Both the position numbers and the translations under genes were made by a program. A DNA stretch of 59,460 nt. It comes from Deltaproteobacteria bacterium. Its GTDB lineage: Bacteria > Desulfobacterota > Binatia > DP-6. The DNA is taken from NCBI GenBank assembly GCA_005879795.1, contig VBKJ01000151.1, positions 1 through 59,460 on the forward strand. Direction: 5' to 3'. Under the pieces are notes generated by a model, which saw only the letters and a program-made list of their open reading frames with translations, had not been told where the DNA came from and did no database searches. Below, piece after piece: positions 25,861 through 33,229 of the stretch. Within the stretch, counting starts at the first letter, position 1; each line of letters opens with the position of its first letter.

Positions 25861-26781
25861 TCAGGGAAGGCGCGGGAGGACGTCGTCGCCGTAGCGCGCG
25901 ATGCGCTCGGCGTGCTCGGCGCGCGAGGCGGCGGGGAGGTTGACGTTCAGGTAGGTGACGCCGGCGGCGCCGAGCTCGGCCACGTCGGCCAGGAACGCGT
26001 CACGGTCGAAGCGCGGAGTGCCGAAGGCGCCGAGGCCGCGGGCCGTGATGGCGACCTCGAGCGGCCGGGTGCGGCCGGCGGCGCGCGCGACCTGGGCCGC
26101 GTAGGCGAGCCGCTCGCGCACGTCGGCCGCCGACTCGATGGCCGGCGTGCGCCGCCGGCTCGCGTGCGCGGCGGGGTTGAAGATCGGCATCCAGCCGTCG
26201 CCCAGCAGGACGGCGCGCCGGATGGCGCGCCGGCTGTTGCCCCCGACCCAGATGGGCGGGTGCGGCTCCTGCACCGGGCGCGGCAGCGCCGTGTGGCCCC
26301 GGGCGACGAAGTGCCTCCCCTCGAAGTGGACGTGCTCCACGCTCCACGCGGCCTTCATGGCGCGGATCGCCTCGTCGGCGAGGTCGTCGCGCTCCTCGAA
26401 GGGCACGCCGAGCGCCGCGAACTCGGGCTCCAGGTAGCCCGCGGCCACGCCGAAGACGAAGCGGCCGCCGGAGAGGACGTCGAGGCTCGCGGCCGCCTTC
26501 GCCGAGAGGAAGGGGTTCCGGTACGGCAGCACGTAGATGAAGGTGAGGAGCCGGATGCGCGCCGTCGCCGCGGCGGCGAAGGAGAGGGCGACGAAGGGAT
26601 CGAGCGCGTGATGGCCACCCGAACGCATCCACTCGTCGTGCGGGAAGGGATGGTCGGTCACCGCGACCGCGTCGAAGCCGGCATGCTCGGCGGCGCGCGC
26701 GATCTCGGCCACCCCCGGGGCGCTCACGAACTCGGCGCCCAGGTCCACACGCTGGGTGTGGAGGAGGAGCGCGCACCTCAT
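25861..26781 (-). CDS. LLM-class flavin/F420-dependent oxidoreductase
   Basis: 306 residues, luciferase-like TIM barrel of the TIGR03619-type F420 group: ARAAEHAGFDAVAVTDHPF, RIRLLTFIYVLPYRNP, SGGRFVFGVAAGYLEPEF, RPVQEPHPPIWVGGNSRRA. Such enzymes use F420 or FMN for hydride transfer or monooxygenation. The ATG overlaps the upstream DUF7064-like stop (ATGA 26778-26781). Probably acts in the same pathway as the operon's dehydrogenase and amidohydrolase. Confidence 0.9.
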   Translation of the reverse strand: MRCALLLHTQRVDLGAEFVSAPGVAEIARAAEHAGFDAVAVTDHPFPHDEWMRSGGHHALDPFVALSFAAAATARIRLLTFIYVLPYRNPFLSAKAAASLDVLSGGRFVFGVAAGYLEPEFAALGVPFEERDDLADEAIRAMKAAWSVEHVHFEGRHFVARGHTALPRPVQEPHPPIWVGGNSRRAIRRAVLLGDGWMPIFNPAAHASRRRTPAIESAADVRERLAYAAQVARAAGRTRPLEVAITARGLGAFGTPRFDRDAFLADVAELGAAGVTYLNVNLPAASRAEHAERIARYGDDVLPRLP

Positions 26782-27866
26782 GCGGCGGGGTCCAGGATCG
26801 ACGTGAAGCCCGAGGGCAGGTGCGGGCCGAGCACGAGCTGCTCGAGGACGCCGATCCCCTGGCGCTCCCCCAATCGCGCGCGGCAGACCTGCTGCACGTG
26901 GAGATGGCGCGGCTCCATGGGGTCCAGGTCGGTGAGGGGCCAGCTCTCACCCCCGACCGCGAGCTCGCCCTTCCACATGCCGTGGCCCCACTCGGGGTGG
27001 AGGTAACCGAGGCCGCACATCTGCGCGGTCAAGAGGGGCTCGAGCGAGATCTCGAGCCGCTCGCCGCGGTGGGGGGTGAGGATGATCTCCGCCGCGGCCG
27101 CCCGGCGCGTGCCGGGCTGCCAGCGCACGCGGTGCGCGACGGCGGCGACGGGCTCGACGGCGCCGTCGCCCAGGCGGAGCACGCTGCCGGCGGCGTGCGA
27201 CGGCCGCCCCTCCGCATCCTCGTTGACGCCGCAGTGCGTGCACAGGTCGTCGAAGTGGAGCGGGGCCCAGAGCCAGAAGAACTGCGGCGGCAGGCCCGGC
27301 GCGCCGCCCTCGGGCTCGCCCACCGGGCGTACGCCCCACGAGCGGTCGCGCACGCCGAGCGCGCGCAGGGGCGCGAGCGCGAGCCGGGCGCCGGCGGCGT
27401 TGATCGTCCCTTCCCAGAGGCCGAACTGCGTGAGGCGCGTCGTGTCTATGAAGAGCCGGCTCTCGACCCGCGCGGTGAAGCGCGGCTCCTCGAGCACCGG
27501 GCCGCGGGCGCGGAAGACCAGGTCCGCCTCGAGGCCGAAGTCGTTCGGCGCGACGCGCACGCGGAGCGTGCGGAGTGCCTCCACCACCTCGATCGCGATC
27601 GGCCCGACCCGCGTCTCGCCGCGCTCGGCGGGCGCGAGACGCGAGGCGTGCACCGACTGCTGGCGACCGTCGCGGATCACGGTGAAGGCCGCGTCCATGA
27701 CGCGCCGGTTCGGGTAGAGGCCGAGGGCGGCGCCGAAGAAGAGGTCGCCCTCGCGCGAGAACCCGTTGAAGAAATGGCGGTCGTAGAAGTTCCGGTCGCC
27801 GGTCCCGGGGTGCGCAACCGGCTCGGGCGTCTGGTGGATGAGGTAGTCGTCGAAGGCGGTGAGCAT
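26778..27866 (-). CDS. DUF7064/DUF7065-like protein, paralogue of 9114-10097
   Basis: 362 residues. Landmarks: DRNFYDRHFFNGFSREGD, RDRSWGVRPVGEP near 177-189, FWLWAPLHFDDLCTHCG, and a C-terminal EPRHLHVQQVCRA. The first domain would bind a hydrophobic ligand if the lipocalin/CrtC-like assignment is right. Coupled to the LLM gene by a 4-bp overlap and starting 4 bp after the 152-residue protein. Function unknown; repeated association with acyl-CoA catabolism suggests a hydratase or carrier role. Confidence 0.6.
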   Translation of the reverse strand: MLTAFDDYLIHQTPEPVAHPGTGDRNFYDRHFFNGFSREGDLFFGAALGLYPNRRVMDAAFTVIRDGRQQSVHASRLAPAERGETRVGPIAIEVVEALRTLRVRVAPNDFGLEADLVFRARGPVLEEPRFTARVESRLFIDTTRLTQFGLWEGTINAAGARLALAPLRALGVRDRSWGVRPVGEPEGGAPGLPPQFFWLWAPLHFDDLCTHCGVNEDAEGRPSHAAGSVLRLGDGAVEPVAAVAHRVRWQPGTRRAAAAEIILTPHRGERLEISLEPLLTAQMCGLGYLHPEWGHGMWKGELAVGGESWPLTDLDPMEPRHLHVQQVCRARLGERQGIGVLEQLVLGPHLPSGFTSILDPAA

Positions 27867-27870
27867 GGCG

Positions 27871-28329
27871 TCAGCCTTTCGAGATCTCGCCGAGGAGCGA
27901 TGGTTTGAGGACCGCGACGTCGCGCATCGTCTGGGCGGCCAGGTGCTCGGCGACGGCGGTGCGCGGGGCGACCGCCGTGTCGGGCGGGAGGGCGTCGATC
28001 GCCTCGAGCGCGGTGACGAGCGCGGCGCGCAGCGCCGCGGCGCGCGCGGCCGGCGGGCCGGCGGGCGCCGCGGCGAGCGCCGCGGCGATGCGCGCCGCCG
28101 CGGCGCCCTGCCCGAGCGCGGCCGCCGCGCGCTCGAGCGCCGCCGCGGCCGAGGCCGCCTCCGCCTCGTGGAGTACGGCCTTCACCTCGACGCGGTCGCG
28201 CAGGTTGCGCAGCACGTCGACGACGGCGAAGAGCTGGCCGCGCGCGAAGCGGCTCGTCACGTCGGGCAGGACGGCGTCGGTCAGCGTCCTGACCAGGCCG
28301 TCGATCAGGGTCTCGACGGGGATCGTCAT
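27871..28329 (-). CDS. Small alanine-rich helical protein next to APH-like kinase (LvaB/DUF6285-like?)
   Basis: 152 residues from ATG 28329, overlapping the kinase stop (ATGA). Mostly helical: LIDGLVRTLTDAVLPDVTSRFARGQ, AVVDVLRNLRDRVEV, then an Ala-rich middle, then VAEHLAAQTMRDVAVL. A small helical protein fused in phase to an APH-like kinase recalls LvaB, which activates the 4-hydroxyacyl-CoA kinase LvaA in Pseudomonas and belongs to the DUF6285-type proteins. The sequence match is weak by eye, so the assignment rests mainly on position. Confidence 0.5.
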   Translation of the reverse strand: MTIPVETLIDGLVRTLTDAVLPDVTSRFARGQLFAVVDVLRNLRDRVEVKAVLHEAEAASAAAALERAAAALGQGAAAARIAAALAAAPAGPPAARAAALRAALVTALEAIDALPPDTAVAPRTAVAEHLAAQTMRDVAVLKPSLLGEISKG

Positions 28330-29366
28330 GCCGGCGCTCCGGCGAGCCAGCCGCGCGTCATGCCGAGGAGGAGATGCAGAAAGGGAAGCTGGTGGTCGAA
28401 GATCGCCAGGCGCAGATCGGTCGTACGGCCGCTCGCGAAGACGTCCAGGCCGCTCAGCATGATGGCGATCATCTTGACGAAGGTGAGCACCTCGTAGTAG
28501 CGCAGGCGCTCGGGGTCGGCCGCGCGGCCCGAGGCCGCGGCCCAGCGCGCCACGAACTCCTCGGGCGGGAGCAGCGCGGAGGCGTACGGCGTCCCCGCAC
28601 GCCAGAGCGGCGACGCGCACCAGGCGACGTCCTCGAGCGGGTCGCCCAGGTGGACGAGCTCCCAGTCGAGGATGCCGGCGAGATGCGCGCCATCGGCCCC
28701 GCGCACGACGAGGAAGTTCCCCAGGCGGTAGTCGCCGTGCACGAGCGTGATCTCGTCGGTCGCGGGCGCGTGGCGGCGACACCAGAGGAGCGCCTCGGCG
28801 AGCGGCGGGTCGACGGGAAGCCCGCTCCGCCGGGCGCGCTCCTCCCAGCGTGCGAGCTCGCGCTCGGCGACCTCGCGGCCGCGGCGCGGCGCGCCCAGGA
28901 ACTGGAAGCCGTGCGCCCGCCAGTCGATCGCATGGAGGCGCGCGAGCGCACGCGCGACCTGGGGACCGAGCGCCGCGCGCTCGGCGTCGTCGAACGGACC
29001 CGAGCCGTCGGCGCGCGCGGCGGGGATCGGCACCTCGCCGGGGAGGCGCTCCATCACGTAGAAGGGCCGCCCGAGCACGGCCGGGTCGCGGGTGAACCAC
29101 GGGGTGGGCGGGGACGGCAGCGGGTCGTCGGAGAGCGCGTGCAGGACGCGGAACTCGGGCTCGAGGTCGTAGGGCTCGAGCACGCCGGCCACGGGCTCCC
29201 GCTTGGCGACGTAGCCGCGCCGCTCGCGTCCCACCTCGACGTCGAAGACGAAGGTCTCCTGCGAGAAGCCCTCGGTCGAGCGCTCGAGGTGCGTCACGCG
29301 CACGGGCGCGCCGAGCCGCTCGCCGACGAAGCGCTCGAGCCGGGCGCCGAGGTCGTCGTCCGCCAT
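28326..29366 (-). CDS. APH-like phosphotransferase (LvaA/ACAD10-type)
   Basis: 346 residues, aminoglycoside-phosphotransferase fold: N-lobe Lys55 in YVAKRE, YVMERLPGE hinge, catalytic Asp212 and Asn217 in HGDYRLGN (210-217), metal Asp234 in LDWE. In ACAD10/ACAD11 and in LvaA this kinase type phosphorylates 4-hydroxyacyl-CoA so that a dehydrogenase-fold partner can remove phosphate and move the double bond. Here a dehydrogenase (30465-31640) and a small helper (27871-28329) are in the same operon. ATG 29366 chosen; it lies 2 bp after the amidohydrolase stop. Confidence 0.88.
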   Translation of the reverse strand: MADDDLGARLERFVGERLGAPVRVTHLERSTEGFSQETFVFDVEVGRERRGYVAKREPVAGVLEPYDLEPEFRVLHALSDDPLPSPPTPWFTRDPAVLGRPFYVMERLPGEVPIPAARADGSGPFDDAERAALGPQVARALARLHAIDWRAHGFQFLGAPRRGREVAERELARWEERARRSGLPVDPPLAEALLWCRRHAPATDEITLVHGDYRLGNFLVVRGADGAHLAGILDWELVHLGDPLEDVAWCASPLWRAGTPYASALLPPEEFVARWAAASGRAADPERLRYYEVLTFVKMIAIMLSGLDVFASGRTTDLRLAIFDHQLPFLHLLLGMTRGWLAGAPA

Positions 29367-29368
29367 GC

Positions 29369-30448
29369 TCAGGCCGGCAGCCGGTAGAATTCGGCCGCGT
29401 TCGCGCCCATGATGCGTGCCTTCACCTCGGGTGCCAGGTCGGTGCGCTCGCGGAGCCCCCGCGTCGAGTTCGGGAAGTCGCTGTCCCAGTGCGGATAGTC
29501 GCTCGCGTACATGACGAAGTGCGCCCCGAGCGCCTGGGTGACGAAGGGAAGCGCGCTCTCCTCGGGCTCGCAGCTCACGTAGAGCTGCCCGCGCGCCAGG
29601 TACTCGCGCGGCTCGCGCCTGCACTCGGGCGTCAAGCGGCCACGCTTCTCCACGTGCTCGTCCATCCGGTCGAAGAAGTAGGGCACCCAGCCCACGCCCG
29701 ACTCGAGGAGCGCGACGCGCAGCCGCGGGTGCCGCTCGAAGACGCCCCCCAGGACGAGCGCGGTGGTCGCGACCATCATGTCGAAGGGGAAGCTCACCAC
29801 GTGCACCTGGAGGTAGTTGTCGAAGCGCTCGGCCCCGAGCGGCGGGAGGTGGATGCCGGGAGCGCCGTGGATGCCGAGCGGTATCTCCAGCTCCGCGGCG
29901 GCGGCGTAGAAGGGCTCCAGGTCGGCATGGTCCAGGTTCCGGGTGCGGAGGACGGCGGGGACCATGATCGCGACCAGGCCGAGCTCCCGGGCCTCGCGCA
30001 TGATGCGGACGGACGTCGCCACGTCCTCGATCGGGACCAGACCGACGCCGAACATGCGGTGCGGGAACTGCCGGCAGTAACCGGCGAGCCAGCGGTTGTA
30101 GAGGCGCGCGAACTCGGCGGCGAAGGCGTGGTCGGTGAAGGCCGGCAGGCCGAGCGCGGCGCTCGGGAAGAAGACCATGGCGTCGATCCCCTCGCGGTCG
30201 GCGTCGCGCATCACGCCCTCGGCGCTGAAGGGGTTGGCGCCCCGGTCGACGCACAGGCCGTGCTTCGCGTGGCAGCCCGCCCCGGGCCCGGACGCGTTGG
30301 GGTAACGCCGGCCCTCGATCACGAGCGCCGCGCCCTCCTCGTCCGGGCGCGCCATGCGGATCTTTTCGGGGAAGCGGGCGAGGAGCTCGGCCATCAGCTC
30401 CGGGCCCTCGATCACGTGGGCGTCGCTGTCGACGACTCGCGTTGCCAT
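29369..30448 (-). CDS. Amidohydrolase-2 family enzyme (ACMSD-like)
   Basis: 359 residues, metal-dependent TIM barrel: N-terminal VVDSDAHVIE with His11, His194 in GIHGAPG, HVVSFPFDMM, and Asp317/His320 in ASDYPHWD. The family includes decarboxylases and C-C or C-O hydrolases of aromatic and cyclic acids (ACMSD, gamma-resorcylate decarboxylase). Typical of degradation operons in actinobacteria. It begins 16 bp after the dehydrogenase gene. Substrate unknown. Confidence 0.88.
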   Translation of the reverse strand: MATRVVDSDAHVIEGPELMAELLARFPEKIRMARPDEEGAALVIEGRRYPNASGPGAGCHAKHGLCVDRGANPFSAEGVMRDADREGIDAMVFFPSAALGLPAFTDHAFAAEFARLYNRWLAGYCRQFPHRMFGVGLVPIEDVATSVRIMREARELGLVAIMVPAVLRTRNLDHADLEPFYAAAAELEIPLGIHGAPGIHLPPLGAERFDNYLQVHVVSFPFDMMVATTALVLGGVFERHPRLRVALLESGVGWVPYFFDRMDEHVEKRGRLTPECRREPREYLARGQLYVSCEPEESALPFVTQALGAHFVMYASDYPHWDSDFPNSTRGLRERTDLAPEVKARIMGANAAEFYRLPA

Positions 30449-30464
30449 GGGAACTCCTCCGCTG

Positions 30465-31640
30465 TCAGCTGCCGCGGGGCAGGCCGAGGGCCTGCTCGGC
30501 GAGCAGGTTGCGCAGCACCTCCGAGGTGCCCGACGAGATGGTGACCGAGCGCGAGTAGAGATAGGCCTCCGCGCAGCTGCCCCGGCCCGGCGCGCGGGGA
30601 TCGTGCCCGAGCTGTGCGTAGGGACCCGTGAGCGCCAGCATGAGCTCCGCCGCGCGCTGCTGGATCTCGCTCCCGAAGAGCTTCTGGAGCGCGGCCTCGG
30701 GCGGCGCGTCGCCCGCGGCGTGGAGGCGCGGCAGGATGCGGAGGGTGTGCGCGCCGAACACCTCCGCCTCGATCCAGGCCTGCGCGACCCGCTGGCGGAA
30801 GGCAGCGAGGTCGGCCCGTCCCCGCTCGCGGCCGCCCCGGTAGAGGTCGGCGAGCGCGCGCGAGCCGTTCTGGAGCCGCACCTTGAAGTCGAAGGCCCAG
30901 AGCGTGCCGCGCTCGTGGGCGAGTGCGCCGCGGATGATCGGCCAGCCGCCGTTGATCGGGCCGACGACGTTCTCGGCCGGCACGCGCACCTCCTCGAGAA
31001 AGAGCTCGTTGAACTCCGAGCGGCCGCTCAGCTGCACGAGCGGCCGCCAGGTGATGCCCGGCGTGCGCATGTCGGCGACCAGGCAGCTGATGCCCCTGTG
31101 CCTGGGCGCCTCGGGGTCGGTGCGCACGAGGAGCAGGCCCCAGTCGGCGAAGTGCGCCTTGCTCGACCACACCTTCTGCCCGCTCACCACCCAGGCGTTC
31201 CCGTCGCGCACCGCCCTGCAGCGGAGCGAGGCCAGGTCGGAGCCCGCATTCGGCTCCGAGAAGCCGAGGCACCAGACCTGGTCGGCGGGGAGGATGGGCG
31301 GCAGCCAGCGGGCCTGCTGCGCCGGGGTGCCGAAGCGGATGAGCGTGGGGCCGACGATGTTGACGCTCACCGGATCGAGGATGTCCGGCGCGCGCGCGCG
31401 CGCCATCTCCTCGGTGAAGATGACCTGCTCGCGGAGGGTCGCGCCCCGCCCGCCGTGCGCGCGCGGCCACTGGATGCCGACCCAGCCGCCCGCCGCGAGC
31501 GCGCGCTGCCAGGTGCGCTGGAAGCGGCGCCGCTCCGCGTCGTCCTCGGGGACCGCCTCGCGCGGCAGGTGGGCCGCGAGCCAGGCGCGCAGTTCGGCGC
31601 GGAAGGCCTCCTCGGCCGGGGTGTAAGCGAGCCCGAACAT
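30465..31640 (-). CDS. Acyl-CoA dehydrogenase
   Basis: 391 residues from the ATG at 31640 (MFGLAYTPAEEAFRAELR); a longer in-frame start at 31706 adds 22 residues with no homology. Middle domain GFSEPNAGSDLASLRC; C-terminal GTSEVLRNLLAEQALGLPRG with Glu374. First gene of the operon with the APH-like kinase. In an Lva-type scheme it would be the dehydrogenase-fold enzyme that handles the 4-phosphoacyl-CoA; in a plain scheme it oxidises an acyl-CoA. Confidence 0.92.
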   Translation of the reverse strand: MFGLAYTPAEEAFRAELRAWLAAHLPREAVPEDDAERRRFQRTWQRALAAGGWVGIQWPRAHGGRGATLREQVIFTEEMARARAPDILDPVSVNIVGPTLIRFGTPAQQARWLPPILPADQVWCLGFSEPNAGSDLASLRCRAVRDGNAWVVSGQKVWSSKAHFADWGLLLVRTDPEAPRHRGISCLVADMRTPGITWRPLVQLSGRSEFNELFLEEVRVPAENVVGPINGGWPIIRGALAHERGTLWAFDFKVRLQNGSRALADLYRGGRERGRADLAAFRQRVAQAWIEAEVFGAHTLRILPRLHAAGDAPPEAALQKLFGSEIQQRAAELMLALTGPYAQLGHDPRAPGRGSCAEAYLYSRSVTISSGTSEVLRNLLAEQALGLPRGS

Positions 31641-31752
31641 GGCCTGGCAGGTCACGCCCGCGCTGCTCGAGGGCGGGCGGGATCCCGTACTCCAAACTCG
31701 CCGCACACGGCAAGAACGGGCGCGCGGGACGACGGGGCTCGAGTCGATGCCT

Positions 31753-31806
31753 CCGGCCAGCGCCAGGAAGGCCCGCGTGACCGGGAGTGGCGTGCTTCCA
31801 GGTCAC
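31753..31806 (-). pseudogene. 5' fragment of a gene-B copy (frameshifted)
   Basis: Begins with GTG at 31806 overlapping gene A's stop, just as the intact gene B starts at 33162. It has one extra base compared with gene B after the TWK codons, so the frame breaks within about ten codons. Similarity ends near 31753. The rest of the gene is missing. Confidence 0.6.
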
Positions 31807-31874
31807 CTCTCGGTCACTGGGGTGACCGTGATGCCGTGCTGGTCGGGGCCGCTGTCCAGGCGATACGTCGTCTC
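31753..31874. repeat. Long direct repeat, copy 1 (end of membrane gene A, start of gene-B remnant)
   Basis: 122 bp matching 33110-33229 in the same orientation, with about 11 mismatches and two single-base gaps counted by eye. On the minus strand it spans the last codons of gene A (ETTYRLDSGPDQHG), the GTGA junction, and the first codons of a gene-B copy (GTGACCTGGAAG). Confidence 0.85.
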
Positions 31875-32330
31875 GACCACCGTGCCCCTGTAGGCGCTCC
31901 GGAAGTGCACCCACGCAGGCAGGGGACACTGGCGGAAGCGCACGCGACAGTTGAAGAGCGCGATGCGGTTGTAAACATGGTGGTTGACGAATCCGTTGGT
32001 CGTCCGAGGGCACGCCCCGTCCGCGTGGGTGCGGACGACCTCCCACCGGTTCTCGAAGTTGTACATCGACGGGGCAGGCTGAAACAGCATCCACGCGGCA
32101 AGCGGCCATCCCGTCAGCTGGAAGCGCCGTAGCCCCGCCCGCCGCACTGTCTCGCTCAGCGGGAGTAGCAGGATGAAGCAGGCGAAAAACAGGACCGCGG
32201 ACAGAAGGAACAGGGCTGCCCGGTCTGGCTTCTCGGCGTTCGCCGCGATGAAGTCCACGATCGGGAGTCGCCCCCGGGCCGAGCCCGCACCGCTGGACGG
32301 AGCGGCCGCCCGCCGCTCGGCGACGGGCAT
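31803..32330 (-). CDS. Membrane protein A of a repeated membrane gene pair
   Basis: 175 residues from ATG 32330 with AAGGG upstream; an ATG at 32366 would add 12 residues but lacks a ribosome site. Two hydrophobic segments (AALFLLSAVLFFACFILLLPL and GWPLAAWMLF), then a soluble C-terminal part beginning PAPSMYNFENRWEVV, with Cys residues in ALFNCRVRFRQCPLPAW. 'W.LF.PAPSMYN' is reminiscent of the C-terminal half of HTTM/vitamin-K-carboxylase-like membrane proteins. Follows gene B at short distance; A and B may form one complex. Family uncertain. Confidence 0.6.
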   Translation of the reverse strand: MPVAERRAAAPSSGAGSARGRLPIVDFIAANAEKPDRAALFLLSAVLFFACFILLLPLSETVRRAGLRRFQLTGWPLAAWMLFQPAPSMYNFENRWEVVRTHADGACPRTTNGFVNHHVYNRIALFNCRVRFRQCPLPAWVHFRSAYRGTVVETTYRLDSGPDQHGITVTPVTER

Positions 32331-32367
32331 TAGCAGACACCCTTCTCCATGAGGACCGGTCTGCATT

Positions 32368-33162
32368 TCATGGGGTCGCGGGGGGCGGCGTGGCTCCGCT
32401 CAGGATCCGGCCCGCCAGCGCGGTCCCGATGATGGGCCATGCAACGTCGAACAGATCCCCGGCGGACAGCCACATGCCGAGAGCGACGACGATGGTGATG
32501 GCCGACGCGGTACGTGCGGGCAGGAAGACCGTGAACACCATGGCGGTCTCGATCACCACCACCGACCGACTGACCCACGTCGCGATGGCGCGAAGCGCGC
32601 CTGCATCGACCCAGACCCGCAGCAGCGCGTACACCACGTAGGGATGGTGGGCGAAGAACAGATCGTAGAATGGTTCGCCCGCCCAGTACGCCGCCGTCCA
32701 TTTTCCGACCGCTCCTCCGAGGAACCAGAAGCTGATGAGCGCCTGAGCCAGCAGTGGGCCGTTGCTGCACGCGCGCTGCGGCTCGTCGAGTGCGCTGCCC
32801 GCCATCCACATGAGGAACAATCCCGCCCAGAACACGACGACCCAGGTGGCGAAGAAGTAGCTGGCCTGGTGGACGAGCAGGATGCCTGCGCACAGCGTCA
32901 CCATGATTGCGTGGCGGCGCATGCGGCGCTCCGAGGGTCGAAGCAGCACCGGCAGCTCGCTGCAGAACGGCGCGAAGTAGGCGGCTGCCAGGAGGGAAGG
33001 CTCCCTGAGCACCCAGGGGAAGAAGTGGTCGCGGAGGGGAACCGAGGCCTGAATCCCCGTGGTCAGGAGGTACTGCCGGGCGAGCGCCACGCGTACCGCG
33101 AAGATGGAGCCGGTCAGCGCCAGGAACGCCCGCGTGATCGGAGGAGCGTCCTTCCAGGTCAC
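32368..33162 (-). CDS. Membrane protein B of a repeated membrane gene pair (HTTM-like?)
   Basis: 264 residues from GTG 33162. About six hydrophobic segments; landmarks VHQASYFFATWVVVFWAGLF, SFWFLGGAVGKWTAAYWAG, HHPYVVYALL, VVVIETAMVF. The helix-rich plan with 'GG.GK....W' resembles HTTM-domain proteins (vitamin K-dependent carboxylase superfamily) without their soluble C-terminal part, which protein A might supply. Its start codon overlaps a leftover stop of a gene-A copy (GTGA), evidence that an intact A once preceded it. Function unknown. Confidence 0.6.
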   Translation of the reverse strand: MTWKDAPPITRAFLALTGSIFAVRVALARQYLLTTGIQASVPLRDHFFPWVLREPSLLAAAYFAPFCSELPVLLRPSERRMRRHAIMVTLCAGILLVHQASYFFATWVVVFWAGLFLMWMAGSALDEPQRACSNGPLLAQALISFWFLGGAVGKWTAAYWAGEPFYDLFFAHHPYVVYALLRVWVDAGALRAIATWVSRSVVVIETAMVFTVFLPARTASAITIVVALGMWLSAGDLFDVAWPIIGTALAGRILSGATPPPATP

Positions 33163-33229
33163 GGCTCGGTCACCGGGGCGACCGTGATGCCGTGCTGGTC
33201 GGGGTCGCTGTCAGGCGATACGTCGTCTC
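33110..33229. repeat. Long direct repeat, copy 2 (gene-A remnant and start of gene B)
   Basis: 120 bp, partner of 31753-31874. On the minus strand it joins the C-terminal codons of a lost gene A (33229-33159) to the intact start of gene B. A one-base deletion relative to copy 1 sits in the gene-A part (CTGACAGC instead of CTGGACAGC). Confidence 0.85.
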
